Positions 1-11,606 are shown, counted from the stretch's first letter. The stretch: DNA of 54,443 nucleotides from Marivita sp. (GCF_022763305.1 NZ_JALEGT010000033.1:1-54443), one strand, 5' to 3'. Translations and numbers: made by a program. The notes: generated from the sequence alone by a model not told the origin.

Positions 1-4
1 AAAA

Positions 5-316
5 TCAGTGCGTCCAAGCGCCCTTGCGATCAACTGCGAAGTTTTCCGCATATCCGCGTCGCCGGATATTGGGTTTGCGCTTGTTTGGGGTGAGCTGGAT
101 CGCATCAATGCCATGTTCCTTGGCATAGGCCTTTGCGGCCTCCAGCGTGTCGAACTTCAGGCGCACTTGGCTCTGGGTGTCCGACGACGATGTCCACCCC
201 ATGAGCGGATCAATCTCGCGCGGGCTTTCCGGCGCGAATTCAAGAACCCAATGCCGGGTCTTCGCCGTGCCGGACGACATTGCAGTTTTCGAAGGCTGGT
301 ATATCCGGGCGCGCAT
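5..316 (-). CDS. Complex I NDUFS4-like accessory subunit (ETC complex I subunit)
   Basis: Encodes 103 residues resembling the NDUFS4 / ETC complex I accessory subunit found in alphaproteobacteria and mitochondria, which binds the peripheral arm of NADH:quinone oxidoreductase. The N-terminus reads [16 protein letters not shown], followed by a WVLEF strand, the typical [12 protein letters not shown] segment, and a helix ([12 protein letters not shown]). I chose the ATG at 316 because the family begins with an RIY.P motif; the longer open frame upstream looks non-coding. The gene is complete, its stop lying at the left window edge. It runs divergently from uvrB and stands alone here. Family assignment is by sequence pattern; its action in complex I is family knowledge. 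Confidence 0.85.
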   Translation of the reverse strand: MRARIYQPSKTAMSSGTAKTRHWVLEFAPESPREIDPLMGWTSSSDTQSQVRLKFDTLEAAKAYAKEHGIDAIQLTPNKRKPNIRRRGYAENFAVDRKGAWTH

Positions 317-737
317 GCATTTCACCTGTTTCCTGACTGCGCCAGATATGCGCAAAAACGCGTCCGGGTTCAAGGTCCCGGAAGTGTCGCAGGGCGCATG
401 GGACTTGCGAAGCGTGTGGTGCAAGCAGGGTTTCATCCACCAACGAGCTGCGGGGAGCGAGGGGTGGGTGTGTGCCGCTCGAAAACAAATGATACCAACT
501 GCTTGCAAAATTAAAGGTACTTCATTCGTACAACTTTGAAAGAAAAAAACTTTGGGGTGTTTCTTCCATAAGGCGTTGATCAAGAGAGCAGCCAGCGAAA
601 ATGCAATGAATACAGTTGGTTGACGCCACATTCGGCAAACCTGCGACCATGGTTGCATTTCCGTGATCGACTGCCCATTTTGTCATTTCCATTCTGGCCC
701 GCCCGTTTTCGCGGCGAGCGATTCCGTCAGGTGATCC
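317..737. other. Intergenic region between divergent complex I subunit gene and uvrB
   Basis: About 420 bases without a convincing gene. The part from 480 to 620 is clearly more AT-rich than the neighbourhood and probably carries the promoters of both divergent genes. I looked for the alphaproteobacterial SOS operator (GTTC-N7-GTTC) ahead of uvrB and found none. No tRNA-like cloverleaf or clear terminator was seen. Confidence 0.5.
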
Positions 738-2921
<2,184 letters not shown>

Positions 2922-3040
2922 CGGCGTCCTCTGGCTCACCTCATTGCAATAGCCATTGAGGCGGGCCTTTGTCCGGCGTAGGTCTTTGAAGATACAGCCC
3001 GGTTTGTTGGTCGGGTGATTTCAATCGGAGTTGGCATTTC

Positions 3041-3625
3041 ATGCAACGCGTTCTGGCATGCCTTATCGCTGCCGTGCTTGTGACGTTCGCAGGTGTTCCC
3101 GGTGTCCAAGGCCAAGGCTGGAGCCAGAGGGCCACCGCCCTGAGTGACAGTCTGACCGACGAAGTCGTGCGCCGCCTGGGAAACGATTTCCGGGAATGCG
3201 GCGAGCTGTCGAACGTCTTTCGCTACGACTGTTACAGCAAGAGCTACCGGAACGCCGCCATCAAACTCGTCGGCATTCCGGAATATGGAACAGCCCATGA
3301 GGCGCTGACCCTTGTGGAAAAGCGAATTGCTGCGGTGATTGACGCCAATCTGGACCTATCGCGCCCGCCGCTCCGTCAGGGCTTCAGGAGTTTCAAGGCA
3401 GTGACCGAAGCCGCCCTTCCCGTGGTGAAACGCGAAACGCTGCGGGCGATGGAAGAGGCGCAGACCATCCTGCTGCGGTCGCCCAACGCCCAGCAGCAAA
3501 CGCATTTCGCAAGGATCGCGGCTGTCATCGACTCGAACAAAGTCTTGTTGCGGTCCGCGATGTTGCAATTGCGTCAGGGCGTGACCCGGTTTGCGGGTCT
3601 GCTGGGCCTTGCGTGGACGCTCTGA
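3041..3625 (+). CDS. Secreted hypothetical protein
   Basis: Encodes 194 residues with a clear Sec signal peptide (MQRVLACLIAAVLVTFAGVPGVQG, probable cleavage near residue 24), so the product is probably periplasmic. The mature part is predicted largely helical, with two cysteines close together (FRECGEL and YDCYS) that could form a disulfide. I do not recognise a family or catalytic motif. It lies 119 bases after uvrB and converges on the small lipoprotein gene. Function unknown. Confidence 0.75.
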   Translation: MQRVLACLIAAVLVTFAGVPGVQGQGWSQRATALSDSLTDEVVRRLGNDFRECGELSNVFRYDCYSKSYRNAAIKLVGIPEYGTAHEALTLVEKRIAAVIDANLDLSRPPLRQGFRSFKAVTEAALPVVKRETLRAMEEAQTILLRSPNAQQQTHFARIAAVIDSNKVLLRSAMLQLRQGVTRFAGLLGLAWTL

Positions 3626-3646
3626 TCGTCGCTCCAGCCCGATCCG

Positions 3647-3721
3647 TCAAATGAGCGGCACGAACGGCACTCCGCAGGCGCTCAGGACCAACAAGCCAGA
3701 AATCGCAATCCACACACGCAT
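3647..3721 (-). CDS. Very small lipoprotein (24 aa)
   Basis: A 24-codon gene, MRVWIAISGLLVLSAC followed by GVPFVPLI. It reads as a complete type II signal peptide: a basic N-terminus, a hydrophobic stretch and the lipobox LSAC, which after cleavage would leave a nine-residue lipidated peptide starting at the cysteine. A strong ribosome binding site (AGGAGGCGGT) sits immediately upstream of the ATG at 3721, which is the main reason to accept such a short gene. I think similar tiny CGVPFVPLI-type lipoproteins occur in related Rhodobacteraceae, but this is memory and unchecked. Function is unknown; entericidin-like small lipoproteins are the nearest comparison in size. Confidence 0.65.
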   Translation of the reverse strand: MRVWIAISGLLVLSACGVPFVPLI

Positions 3722-3769
3722 ACCGCCTCCTGATGCCGGATGATTGTTTCCGGCCTAGGGGATACGCGA

Positions 3770-4030
3770 TCAGAAGTCGAACAAGTCTTCCAGAAACCCG
3801 CCGCGCTTCTTCTTTTTGCGATACCCTGTGTCTTCGTAACCCGAAGACGCCCCGCGCATTGGCTGTGGCGCCGGCGGAGGCGGCGGTGGCGCGTAGCTGG
3901 CGCTGCGTTCGATGATCTTGTCCAACTCACCGCGATCAAGCCAGACACCCCGGCATTGCGGGCAATAGTCAATCTCGACACCGGAGCGTTCGGCGATCAC
4001 CAGCGCGGTTCCGTCGATAGGACATTTCAT
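3770..4030 (-). CDS. TFIIB-type zinc-ribbon protein
   Basis: An 86-residue cytoplasmic protein of the zf-TFIIB family. The N-terminal zinc ribbon is visible as MKCPIDGTAL...YCPQCRGVWLDRGELDKII, with the cysteine pairs C3 (CPxDG, single Cys plus Asp) and CPQC, and the family's WLDRGELD signature. A proline-rich linker (YAPPPPPPAP) follows, then a basic patch (RKKKKRGG) and an acidic-aromatic end (FLEDLFDF). The ATG at 4030 has a good Shine-Dalgarno (AAAGGAGA) and starts exactly at the ribbon. The biological role of this family is not known; nucleic-acid or protein binding is plausible. Confidence 0.8.
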   Translation of the reverse strand: MKCPIDGTALVIAERSGVEIDYCPQCRGVWLDRGELDKIIERSASYAPPPPPPAPQPMRGASSGYEDTGYRKKKKRGGFLEDLFDF

Positions 4031-4151
4031 GTGGCCGTCTCCTTTGGTTTGACCCTCAGGAGATATGCACTCCATGTCGAATATCACCCCCAGTGCAACA
4101 GTTCGGTCGGAAGCGACTGGCACAAGTCGAACGTTACGCTACCATATCGAC

Positions 4152-4622
4152 ATGCGTATGTTTGCCGTGGCCTTTACTGTCTTGTTGGCGCCTCTTCCAG
4201 CGGCTGCGTGGGAATTCACGCCTGCGCCGATCTGCACCTTGTTTCATCAAGACGCCGATGTGGCCGTGATGGTCACCTATGACCCGGCCAGTGGTGAATA
4301 TGCCATTCATCTGTCGCGCGAAGGCGGCTGGCCGAATGCGGCCGTCTTCTCCATGCGGTTCGAAGGGCCGCGCGGGCTGACCATCTCGACCACCCGCCAT
4401 GTGATCGAGACCGAGGACACGCGCACCCTCACCGTAAGGGATCGCGGGTTCGGGAATGTCCTGAACGGATTGAACTTCAACCAGCGCGCAGTGGCTGTAC
4501 TGGGCGATCTGGAGGTTTCGATGTCGCTCGATGGCGCGGCGCCGGCGGTCGAGGAGTTTCGCGCCTGCCCGCAGGACCAACTCGTTCACTGGCGCGAGAC
4601 CAGGTCCAGCCGCGCGTCCTGA
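4152..4622 (+). CDS. Secreted hypothetical protein
   Basis: Encodes 156 residues from the ATG at 4152, beginning with a signal peptide (MRMFAVAFTVLLAPLPAAA) followed by WEFTPAPICTLFH. The mature part looks beta-rich, with a terminal cysteine (FRACPQD) that could pair with the cysteine near the mature N-terminus (ICTL). The longer frame upstream was rejected because it would bury the signal peptide. I do not recognise a characterised family; homologous roseobacter proteins are, to my recollection, sometimes misnamed after the nearby uvrB. It precedes hrpB by 42 bases and may be co-transcribed with it. Confidence 0.7.
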   Translation: MRMFAVAFTVLLAPLPAAAWEFTPAPICTLFHQDADVAVMVTYDPASGEYAIHLSREGGWPNAAVFSMRFEGPRGLTISTTRHVIETEDTRTLTVRDRGFGNVLNGLNFNQRAVAVLGDLEVSMSLDGAAPAVEEFRACPQDQLVHWRETRSSRAS

Positions 4623-4664
4623 CCATCGCTTGCGGCAGGGCATCGGACCGGCTTAGAAGACGCC

Positions 4665-7118
4665 ATGATCCCGCTTCCCATTGACCATGTCCTTCCCGAA
4701 CTTGTCGCGCATCTGCGCGACCGGGGACGCGCGGTCCTGCAGGCCCCACCTGGCGCCGGCAAGACCACGCGTGTCCCACTGGCCCTTCTTGAGGCTGGTC
4801 TGACACAGAAGCGCATCGTGATGCTCGAACCTCGGCGTCTTGCCGCGCGGGCAGCCGCCGAACGTATGGCTGAAACACTTGGTGAAGCGACCGGTCAGAT
4901 CGTGGGGTACCGCGTGCGCGGCGAGAGCAAGGTCTCGAACAAAACCCGCATCGAAGTTGTGACCGAAGGCATCCTGACCCGCATGATCCAGTCCGATCCC
5001 GAGTTGACCGGCATCGGAGCAGTGATCTTTGACGAATTTCATGAACGCTCGCTGAATGCCGACCTCGGGCTCGCGCTCTGCCTCGAGATCACGGGTGCCT
5101 TGCGTGATGATCTGATCCTGCTGGCGATGTCCGCCACTCTGGACGCCGCACCCGTTGCAGCCCTGATGAACGCCCCGATCGTCACCTCGGAAGGGCGCAG
5201 CTTTCCGGTCGAGACGCGCTGGCTCGAAACGCCTGTCGGCAAATCCGTCAGGTTTGACGCCGCAATGGCCGAACTGATCCAGTCGGCCCTGTCCAACACC
5301 GAAGGCGGGCTTCTGGCATTTTTACCGGGCGAGGGCGAAATCCGACGGGTTCAGGCGGCACTGGACGGACGGGTTCCGAAAGGCACGCACATCCGCCCCC
5401 TGTTCGGCGCGATGCCCTTCAAGGCACAACAAGAGGCGATCCGGCCCGAACCCACCGGCCGCAAAGTGGTGCTGGCAACGTCAATTGCAGAAACATCGCT
5501 CACCATCGAAGACATCCGGGTCGTCGTCGATGGCGGCCTCGCACGGCGGTCGCGGTTCGATCCGGGATCCGGAATGTCGCGCCTCGTGACCGAAAAGGTC
5601 ACAAAGGCCGAGGCAACCCAGCGCGCCGGACGCGCGGGCCGTGTGGCCGAGGGTGTGGCTTTCAGGCTTTGGACCAAGGGGGAAGATGGCGCGCTGGCCG
5701 CCTTCCCACCAGCCGAGATTGAAGCCGCCGATCTGGCCGGTCTTGCGCTGGAGCTGGCGCTCTGGGGGGCGACGCCGGACGCCCTGCCCTTTCTGACACG
5801 TCCGCCCGATGGGACTTTTGCCGAAGCGCAGGCCCTGTTGCAGATGCTGGGCGCTCTCGACCCACATTGCCGGATCACGGATCACGGGCGCACCTTGTCT
5901 GCCCTGCCTCTGCATCCGCGGCTTGCGCATATGCTGTGCCTTGCCGGCCCGCCTGCCGCACCACTTGCCGCGTTGATGGCGGACCGCGATCCGCTTCAGG
6001 GTGGCGGCGTCGATCTGAATCTCCGCCTCGAAGCGCTGCGGGACCCACGGCAATTCAGCACTGAGCGGCGCGCAACCCTCAATCGCGCGGCGCTCGACCG
6101 GATCCGCACAGAGGCGCACCGGCTTGTCCGCGTCGCTCCAAGAACCGGGGACACTCAACTTGGGCCTTCGGACATGGCAGCGCTTGCCTATCCAGATCGC
6201 ATTGGGCTGCGCCGCAAGGGTGACGCTCCGCGCTATCAGCTGTCCGGGGGCAAAGGCGCCGTGATGGACGCGGGCGATGCGCTTGCCGGTGCCCGGCTGA
6301 TCGTCGCCACGGACCTCGACGGCAATCCCCGCGAGGCGCGCATTCGTCAGGCAATCCAGATCACTGATGGCGCGCTTCGGGAATTGTTTGCCGACCGGAT
6401 CACCTGGGTCGATATCTGCGAATGGTCGAAACGCGACCGGCGCGTCATTGCGCGGCAACAGGAAAAGCTGGGTGCCATTGCGCTTGACGACCGGGCCTGG
6501 AAAGACGCGCCGCCTGACAGGATTGCGGAGGCAATGCTGGACGGAGTGCGCGAGCTTGGGTTGAGCCCCGCATTGAGCGATGCCGCGCGCCGCTTCATCG
6601 CCCGCGTCGCGCTCGCGCGGGACGCGGGGATGGACGTGCCCGACATGTCCGAGACCGCGCTGCTCGAAACGTTGGAGGACTGGCTGCTGCCGCATCTGGG
6701 CGGCGTCAGGACGGCGGAGGACTGGAAGCGTTTCGATCTCTTGCCGGCGCTGCGCGCCATGCTCGACTGGTCGCAGATGCAGGCGCTGGACCAGCGAGTC
6801 CCCGGCCGCTTCACGACCCCTCTGGGCCGCGAGATCCCAATCGACTATTCGGGGGATCACCCCGAAATTTCCCTGCGGCTGCAAGAGCTTTTCGGTCAGA
6901 AGACACATCCCCACGTGGGCAAAACACCACTCAGGGTAACGCTCTTGTCTCCTGCCCAGCGCCCGGTGCAGACCACGCTGGACCTGCCCGGTTTCTGGGC
7001 CGGTTCTTACGCGGATGTGCGCAAGGATATGCGAGCAGCCTACCCGAAACACCCCTGGCCCGAAGACCCGACACAAGCCGACCCGACTTTGAGGGCCAAG
7101 CGCCGGCAGAATGACTGA
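4665..7118 (+). CDS. hrpB: ATP-dependent helicase HrpB
   Basis: A DExH-box ATP-dependent helicase of the HrpB type, 817 residues, the expected size. Walker A is APPGAGKTTRVPLALL (about residues 26-40), the Walker B/DExH box is FDEFHERS, motif III is SATLD, and motif VI contains QRAGRAGR. The HrpB-specific C-terminal domain follows, ending with the PKHPWPEDP motif typical of the family. The substrate is unknown for most bacteria; RNA helicase activity is inferred from family. The gene starts 42 bases after a secreted-protein gene and is followed by ttcA. Confidence 0.97.
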   Translation: MIPLPIDHVLPELVAHLRDRGRAVLQAPPGAGKTTRVPLALLEAGLTQKRIVMLEPRRLAARAAAERMAETLGEATGQIVGYRVRGESKVSNKTRIEVVTEGILTRMIQSDPELTGIGAVIFDEFHERSLNADLGLALCLEITGALRDDLILLAMSATLDAAPVAALMNAPIVTSEGRSFPVETRWLETPVGKSVRFDAAMAELIQSALSNTEGGLLAFLPGEGEIRRVQAALDGRVPKGTHIRPLFGAMPFKAQQEAIRPEPTGRKVVLATSIAETSLTIEDIRVVVDGGLARRSRFDPGSGMSRLVTEKVTKAEATQRAGRAGRVAEGVAFRLWTKGEDGALAAFPPAEIEAADLAGLALELALWGATPDALPFLTRPPDGTFAEAQALLQMLGALDPHCRITDHGRTLSALPLHPRLAHMLCLAGPPAAPLAALMADRDPLQGGGVDLNLRLEALRDPRQFSTERRATLNRAALDRIRTEAHRLVRVAPRTGDTQLGPSDMAALAYPDRIGLRRKGDAPRYQLSGGKGAVMDAGDALAGARLIVATDLDGNPREARIRQAIQITDGALRELFADRITWVDICEWSKRDRRVIARQQEKLGAIALDDRAWKDAPPDRIAEAMLDGVRELGLSPALSDAARRFIARVALARDAGMDVPDMSETALLETLEDWLLPHLGGVRTAEDWKRFDLLPALRAMLDWSQMQALDQRVPGRFTTPLGREIPIDYSGDHPEISLRLQELFGQKTHPHVGKTPLRVTLLSPAQRPVQTTLDLPGFWAGSYADVRKDMRAAYPKHPWPEDPTQADPTLRAKRRQND

Positions 7119-7165
7119 AGAGCCGGGACGCCTGAACGCTTGCCGTACCGCCCGATCCGCCGTAC

Positions 7166-8056
7166 ATGCGGCACATGCTTGATGACGCCGACGACATACA
7201 CCCGCTGTTCTACGGTGCGCCAAAAACCACCGAGTTCAAGAAGCTGCGCAAGCGGATCGTTCAGAACGTCCGTGAGGCGATTGAGCATTACGGCATGGTC
7301 GAGCGCGATCCTGCGAAGACCCCTAAATGGCTCATCTGTCTGTCGGGAGGCAAGGACAGCTACACGCTGCTGGCGGTTCTGCACGAATTGAAATGGCGCG
7401 GGCTCTTGCCGGTCGAGCTACTGGCCTGCAATCTCGACCAGGGGCAACCGGGTTTTCCGGCAACTGTCCTGCCGGATTTCCTTGAAAAGATGGGTGTTCC
7501 GCATCGGATCGAATATCAGGACACCTATTCCATAGTCGTGGACAAGGTTCCGCAAGGACGGACCTACTGCGCGCTGTGTTCGCGGTTGCGGCGGGGCAAT
7601 CTTTACCGGATCGCACGCGAGGAAGGGTGCGACGCAGTTGTCCTTGGCCATCACAGGGACGACATTCTCGAGACCTTTTTCATGAACCTGTTTCACGGCG
7701 GACGCCTTGCCACGATGCCACCGAAACTGGTCAACGAAGAAGGCGATCTCTTTGTCTATCGCCCGCTCGCGCATGTCGCCGAGGCCGATTGCGAGAAATT
7801 CGCGACCGCGATGAATTATCCGATCATTCCCTGCGATCTCTGCGGAAGTCAGGATGGGCTGCAGCGTCAGCAGGTCAAAGCCATTCTCGATGGGTGGGAA
7901 AAGAACAGTCCGGGACGGCGACAGGTGATCTTTCGCGCGCTGACAAATGCGCGCCCCTCGCATCTCTTGGACAGCGATCTCTTTGATTTCAAAGGACTGT
8001 CTTTGAATACTGTTGCAGATGCGAAAAATCCTACGGAAATTCCCAAGCTGCGTTAA
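7166..8056 (+). CDS. ttcA: tRNA 2-thiocytidine biosynthesis protein TtcA
   Basis: TtcA thiolates cytidine 32 of some tRNAs using ATP and an iron-sulfur cluster. The 296-residue sequence shows the PP-loop SGGKDS (60-65), a first CxxC (C135-A-L-C138) and a second CxxC (C223-D-L-C226), which together provide the cluster-binding cysteines expected of TtcA. The GHHRDD motif at about 161-166 is also typical. The start is uncertain: ATG at 7166 or the ATG at 7175 or 7178 could be used, and none has a strong ribosome binding site. It lies between hrpB and a GGDEF-EAL gene. Confidence 0.95.
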   Translation: MRHMLDDADDIHPLFYGAPKTTEFKKLRKRIVQNVREAIEHYGMVERDPAKTPKWLICLSGGKDSYTLLAVLHELKWRGLLPVELLACNLDQGQPGFPATVLPDFLEKMGVPHRIEYQDTYSIVVDKVPQGRTYCALCSRLRRGNLYRIAREEGCDAVVLGHHRDDILETFFMNLFHGGRLATMPPKLVNEEGDLFVYRPLAHVAEADCEKFATAMNYPIIPCDLCGSQDGLQRQQVKAILDGWEKNSPGRRQVIFRALTNARPSHLLDSDLFDFKGLSLNTVADAKNPTEIPKLR

Positions 8057-8115
8057 GACATCACTTACCGACGACGCCTCATCCTTCCCTCAATCGTGTT
8101 TGGGACAGGGTCGTC

Positions 8116-9648
8116 ATGCGTACACTTTTCGAACTAGCGCAACTGCGGAGAACATTGCGAAGGGGGCTGTCCGGCCCCCAGATGCTTGCGTTCCTGCCAG
8201 CACTCTGTTTGGCGGCCTATTGGGGCGGGGGGGAAGTGCTGCTGGTCCTGTGCGCGCTGACAACACCACTTGTCTATGCCGCGTTCGGAGGGTTCGGCCA
8301 TTGGTTCGACCGCCCTGAGGCTCACGATAGTGGTGGTCCTTCTCTTGCGCGCGTGGCGCAGGATTTTCTTGAGATTGCGCGACACAACGGCCAGACCACG
8401 GCCTGTTTCCGCATCGCCCTTCCTGAATTGGACAGGATTGCTGAAAGGTACGGGCCGGATGCTGCTGCCGAGACCCGTAATCTGATCGCATCACGCCTTC
8501 GGACGATGTTGCGTGGCTCCGATCATGTCTTTTCTGATGGGAACAGCCGCTTCATCGTTCTGATTTCACCCGGTTTTCGCGTGCGGCTCGACAATCTGCT
8601 CGATCTCGGCAAAAGACTGTGTGCAAACGCGGAAAGCCCGGTTTCGATCGCAGGGACCACGCACACCCTTCCCGCATGTATCGGAATTGCATCCTCGCTG
8701 AATTTCGGACGCAACGTCACTGCAAGCTCCTGGCTCACCTCTGCGTCCGCAGCACTGGACGAGGCGCTGATGTCCGGGCCGGGCACGATGCGGCTCTGGT
8801 CAGACCGGCTGGCCCGCCAGCATCGGTCGCGGCGGGATGCAAACGACCGAATTTCCCAGGCCCTCGATGAGGGGGCGATCCAGGCGCATTTTCAGCCGCA
8901 GTTTCATATCCGCACCGATGAGACCGCCGGGGTGGAAGTGTTCGCGCGTTGGATGGATGCAGAACGCGGCACGCTTGCCGCCAGCGAATTCCTGAACGCA
9001 GCACGAGACAGCGGTCAACTTCCTCGATTGGGACGAACCATGTTCCTTCAGGCTGTCACCGCACATGTCGCCTGGGACAAGGCGGGACTGCAGGTGGACA
9101 CGATCAGCCTGAACCTGTCCGATGCGGAATTGCGAGACCCCGACTTGTGCACCCGTCTCAGTGGCGATCTTGACCGCTGCGGTTTTCCCGCGCATCGACT
9201 GATCCTCGAAATCGCGGAACACACCCTCATGGATTGGTCGGGTGACGACATGCTGCGCCGCAATATCCTCGGGCTTGTCGAACTCGGTTGCCGCTTCGAC
9301 CTTGATGAGTTCGGAGCCGGAACAACCAGTCTGGCCATCCTTCGCGAACTTCCCATCTCGCGCGTCAAGCTTCACAGCCTGCTCATCAAAGGCATTGAGG
9401 CATCGGACGACAGCCGACGCACCGTCGATGCGATCCTCGGACTGTGTGATCGCCTTGAACTGCCGGTTGTCGCGACCGGGATCGAAACGCACCAACAACT
9501 CGGCGTCATCCGCGATCTGGGCTGCGCATTCGGACAGGGTTTCCTCTTCGCGGCCCCGATGGACTGCGCACAAATGCACCAATGGCTGAGCGAGCGCCAA
9601 CAGGCCAAGCAGGCCGCCAATGGCGCCAGAATTCAACGTATCAAGTAG
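8116..9648 (+). CDS. Degenerate GGDEF-EAL domain membrane protein
   Basis: Encodes 510 residues: two probable N-terminal membrane segments (about 24-36 and 40-58), a GGDEF-type domain (about 80-230) and an EAL domain (about 245-490). The GGDEF signature reads GNSRF (142-146), so diguanylate cyclase activity is almost certainly lost. In the EAL domain the motif is EVF (274-276). N333, E365, D397, K418 and Q474 are kept, but the second aspartate of the DD pair is Glu398, the KID aspartate is His420, and the first glutamate of the AEGVE motif is Thr454. Cyclic-di-GMP hydrolysis is therefore doubtful; binding or a purely protein-interaction role is possible. Alignment by eye. Confidence 0.88.
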   Translation: MRTLFELAQLRRTLRRGLSGPQMLAFLPALCLAAYWGGGEVLLVLCALTTPLVYAAFGGFGHWFDRPEAHDSGGPSLARVAQDFLEIARHNGQTTACFRIALPELDRIAERYGPDAAAETRNLIASRLRTMLRGSDHVFSDGNSRFIVLISPGFRVRLDNLLDLGKRLCANAESPVSIAGTTHTLPACIGIASSLNFGRNVTASSWLTSASAALDEALMSGPGTMRLWSDRLARQHRSRRDANDRISQALDEGAIQAHFQPQFHIRTDETAGVEVFARWMDAERGTLAASEFLNAARDSGQLPRLGRTMFLQAVTAHVAWDKAGLQVDTISLNLSDAELRDPDLCTRLSGDLDRCGFPAHRLILEIAEHTLMDWSGDDMLRRNILGLVELGCRFDLDEFGAGTTSLAILRELPISRVKLHSLLIKGIEASDDSRRTVDAILGLCDRLELPVVATGIETHQQLGVIRDLGCAFGQGFLFAAPMDCAQMHQWLSERQQAKQAANGARIQRIK

Positions 9649-9791
9649 ATGGCGAAGGCGGGCATTACGCTCTTGCAAGTCCAAGAACAAATGCCGCACC
9701 GGGCCGGTCTTTCCTGTGAATCCGCTTGACCTTCAGGCACAGTCCCTGTTGAACGCAGCGGTAATCCGGAAACCACAGGTGGCGAGCCCCG

Positions 9792-11606
9792 ATGGACGAC
9801 CAGAACAAGAACCTTCTCATCGCAACAGCACTGAGTTTTGCCGTTATTCTGGTGTGGTTTGTCCTGTTCCCGCCGCCCGAGCCCACTGTCTCGCCGGACG
9901 GCTCAACGCCCGCCGCGACCGAGAGCGCGGCACCAACCGTCGCGGCGACGCCGGATGCCGCTCCGGGGACTGCGGCCACCGTTGGCGACACCGGTCCGAC
10001 AGCCGTTGTGGACGCGCCGCGGGTGCCGATCGAAACCGACCGCGTCGTGGGGTCGATCTCTTTGGTCGGTGGTCGGATCGATGATCTGTCGCTCAAGAAT
10101 TACCGCGTCAGCCTTGCCGAAGATGCAGATGTCGTTCACCTGCTCAACCCCGTCGGATCGGAGCGCCCTTATTACGCGCTCTTCGGCTGGGCACCGGGTG
10201 GCGGACTGACGCTTGACGATGTGCCCACCGTCACGACGAACTGGACGCTCGAAGACGGCGAAACGCTGACCGCAGACACCCCGATCACGTTGCGCTGGGA
10301 CAGCCCCAATGGCACGATTTTCCGCCGTTTGATCGAAATCGACGATGATTTCATGTTCACTGTGACCCAATCGGTCGAAAACGCCAGCGGGTCTGCCATG
10401 TCCATGGCGCCCTACGGCCTGATCGCACGGCATGGCGAACCCGTCGACCTGAAGAACTTCTTCATTCTCCACGAAGGCGTCGTTGCCATGGCCGACGGCA
10501 CGCTGGCCGAGATCGACTATAAGGACATGGTCGATTTCACCGTTGATCCCGCTGAGGGTGCGCGGGCCGAAGTGACGCAAGTCACCGAAAACGGGTGGAT
10601 CGGATTCACCGACCATTACTGGATGACGACGATCATCCCCGAGAACGGCACCCCGTTCCGGCAGGTCGCGAAATACAGCGATGCCAGCAACATCTATCAG
10701 ACCGAAGCGGTGCAACCGACCGTCACAATCGCGCCAGGCGAGACGCGCGAGGTGTCGACACAGCTCTTCGCCGGTGCAAAGGAATGGCAAACGATCCGGG
10801 ATTACCAATCTGCAGGCGTCGACCGTTTTATCGACGCGATCGACTGGGGTTGGTTCTTCTTCCTGACCAAGCCGATTTTCTGGCTGCTGCACAATCTGAA
10901 CCTTCTGATCGGCAATATGGGCTGGGCAATCATTGGCCTGACCCTGATCATAAAGGCCGCACTCTTCCCGCTGGCCTATAAGTCCTATGTCTCGATGGCG
11001 AAGATGAAGGAACTTCAGCCCGAGATGGAAAAGATCAAGGAGCGCGCCGGCGACGACCGCCAGAAGCTTCAGCAGGAGATGATGGAGCTTTACAAGAAGG
11101 AGAAGGTCAACCCTGCCTCCGGCTGCCTGCCGATCCTGCTGCAGATCCCCATCTTCTTCTCGCTCTACAAGGTGATCTTCGTCACACTGGAACTGCGTCA
11201 TGCCCCCTGGCTTGGTCCGTTCCAGGATCTGTCGGCGCCTGACCCCACCTCGATCATGAACCTCTTCGGACTTCTGCCCTGGGCTGCTCCAGCACCGGGA
11301 TCGCTGCTGGCGCTGATCTTCATCGGCATCCTGCCATTGCTTCTCGGCATCTCCATGTGGCTGCAGCAAAAGCTGAATCCGGCGCCCACAGACGCGACGC
11401 AGGCGATGATCTTTGCCTGGATGCCATGGGTCTTCATGTTCATGCTGGGTGGCTTTGCAAGCGGACTGGTTGTCTACTGGATCGCGAACAACACGATCAC
11501 GTTCACCCAGCAATACCTGATCATGCGGTCGCAAGGCTACAAACCGGACGTGTTCGGCAACATCAAGTCGAGCGTGAAGCGCAGCCCGAAGACGGGCGAA
11601 AAATGA
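9792..11606 (+). CDS. yidC: Membrane protein insertase YidC
   Basis: YidC/Oxa1-family insertase that inserts and folds inner-membrane proteins alone or with SecYEG. The 604-residue form is the Gram-negative type: an N-terminal signal-anchor (about 7-25, NLLIATALSFAVILVWFVLF), an Ala/Thr/Pro-rich linker, a large periplasmic domain (about 80-340) and the conserved five-helix C-terminal 60KD_IMP domain with the basic cytoplasmic hairpin (MAKMKELQPEMEKIKERAG). It overlaps the MOSC gene by four bases (ATGA). rpmH and rnpA, often found just upstream of yidC, are absent here; the 143 bases before it are non-coding. Confidence 0.97.
   Translation: MDDQNKNLLIATALSFAVILVWFVLFPPPEPTVSPDGSTPAATESAAPTVAATPDAAPGTAATVGDTGPTAVVDAPRVPIETDRVVGSISLVGGRIDDLSLKNYRVSLAEDADVVHLLNPVGSERPYYALFGWAPGGGLTLDDVPTVTTNWTLEDGETLTADTPITLRWDSPNGTIFRRLIEIDDDFMFTVTQSVENASGSAMSMAPYGLIARHGEPVDLKNFFILHEGVVAMADGTLAEIDYKDMVDFTVDPAEGARAEVTQVTENGWIGFTDHYWMTTIIPENGTPFRQVAKYSDASNIYQTEAVQPTVTIAPGETREVSTQLFAGAKEWQTIRDYQSAGVDRFIDAIDWGWFFFLTKPIFWLLHNLNLLIGNMGWAIIGLTLIIKAALFPLAYKSYVSMAKMKELQPEMEKIKERAGDDRQKLQQEMMELYKKEKVNPASGCLPILLQIPIFFSLYKVIFVTLELRHAPWLGPFQDLSAPDPTSIMNLFGLLPWAAPAPGSLLALIFIGILPLLLGISMWLQQKLNPAPTDATQAMIFAWMPWVFMFMLGGFASGLVVYWIANNTITFTQQYLIMRSQGYKPDVFGNIKSSVKRSPKTGEK

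Noticed and set aside
540-737. Possible SOS (LexA) operator ahead of uvrB
   Set aside because: No GTTC-N7-GTTC or its complement is present in the upstream region.
5481-7223. A 580-codon open frame on the minus strand
   Set aside because: Antisense to hrpB with low-complexity Arg/Gln-rich translation and no domain.
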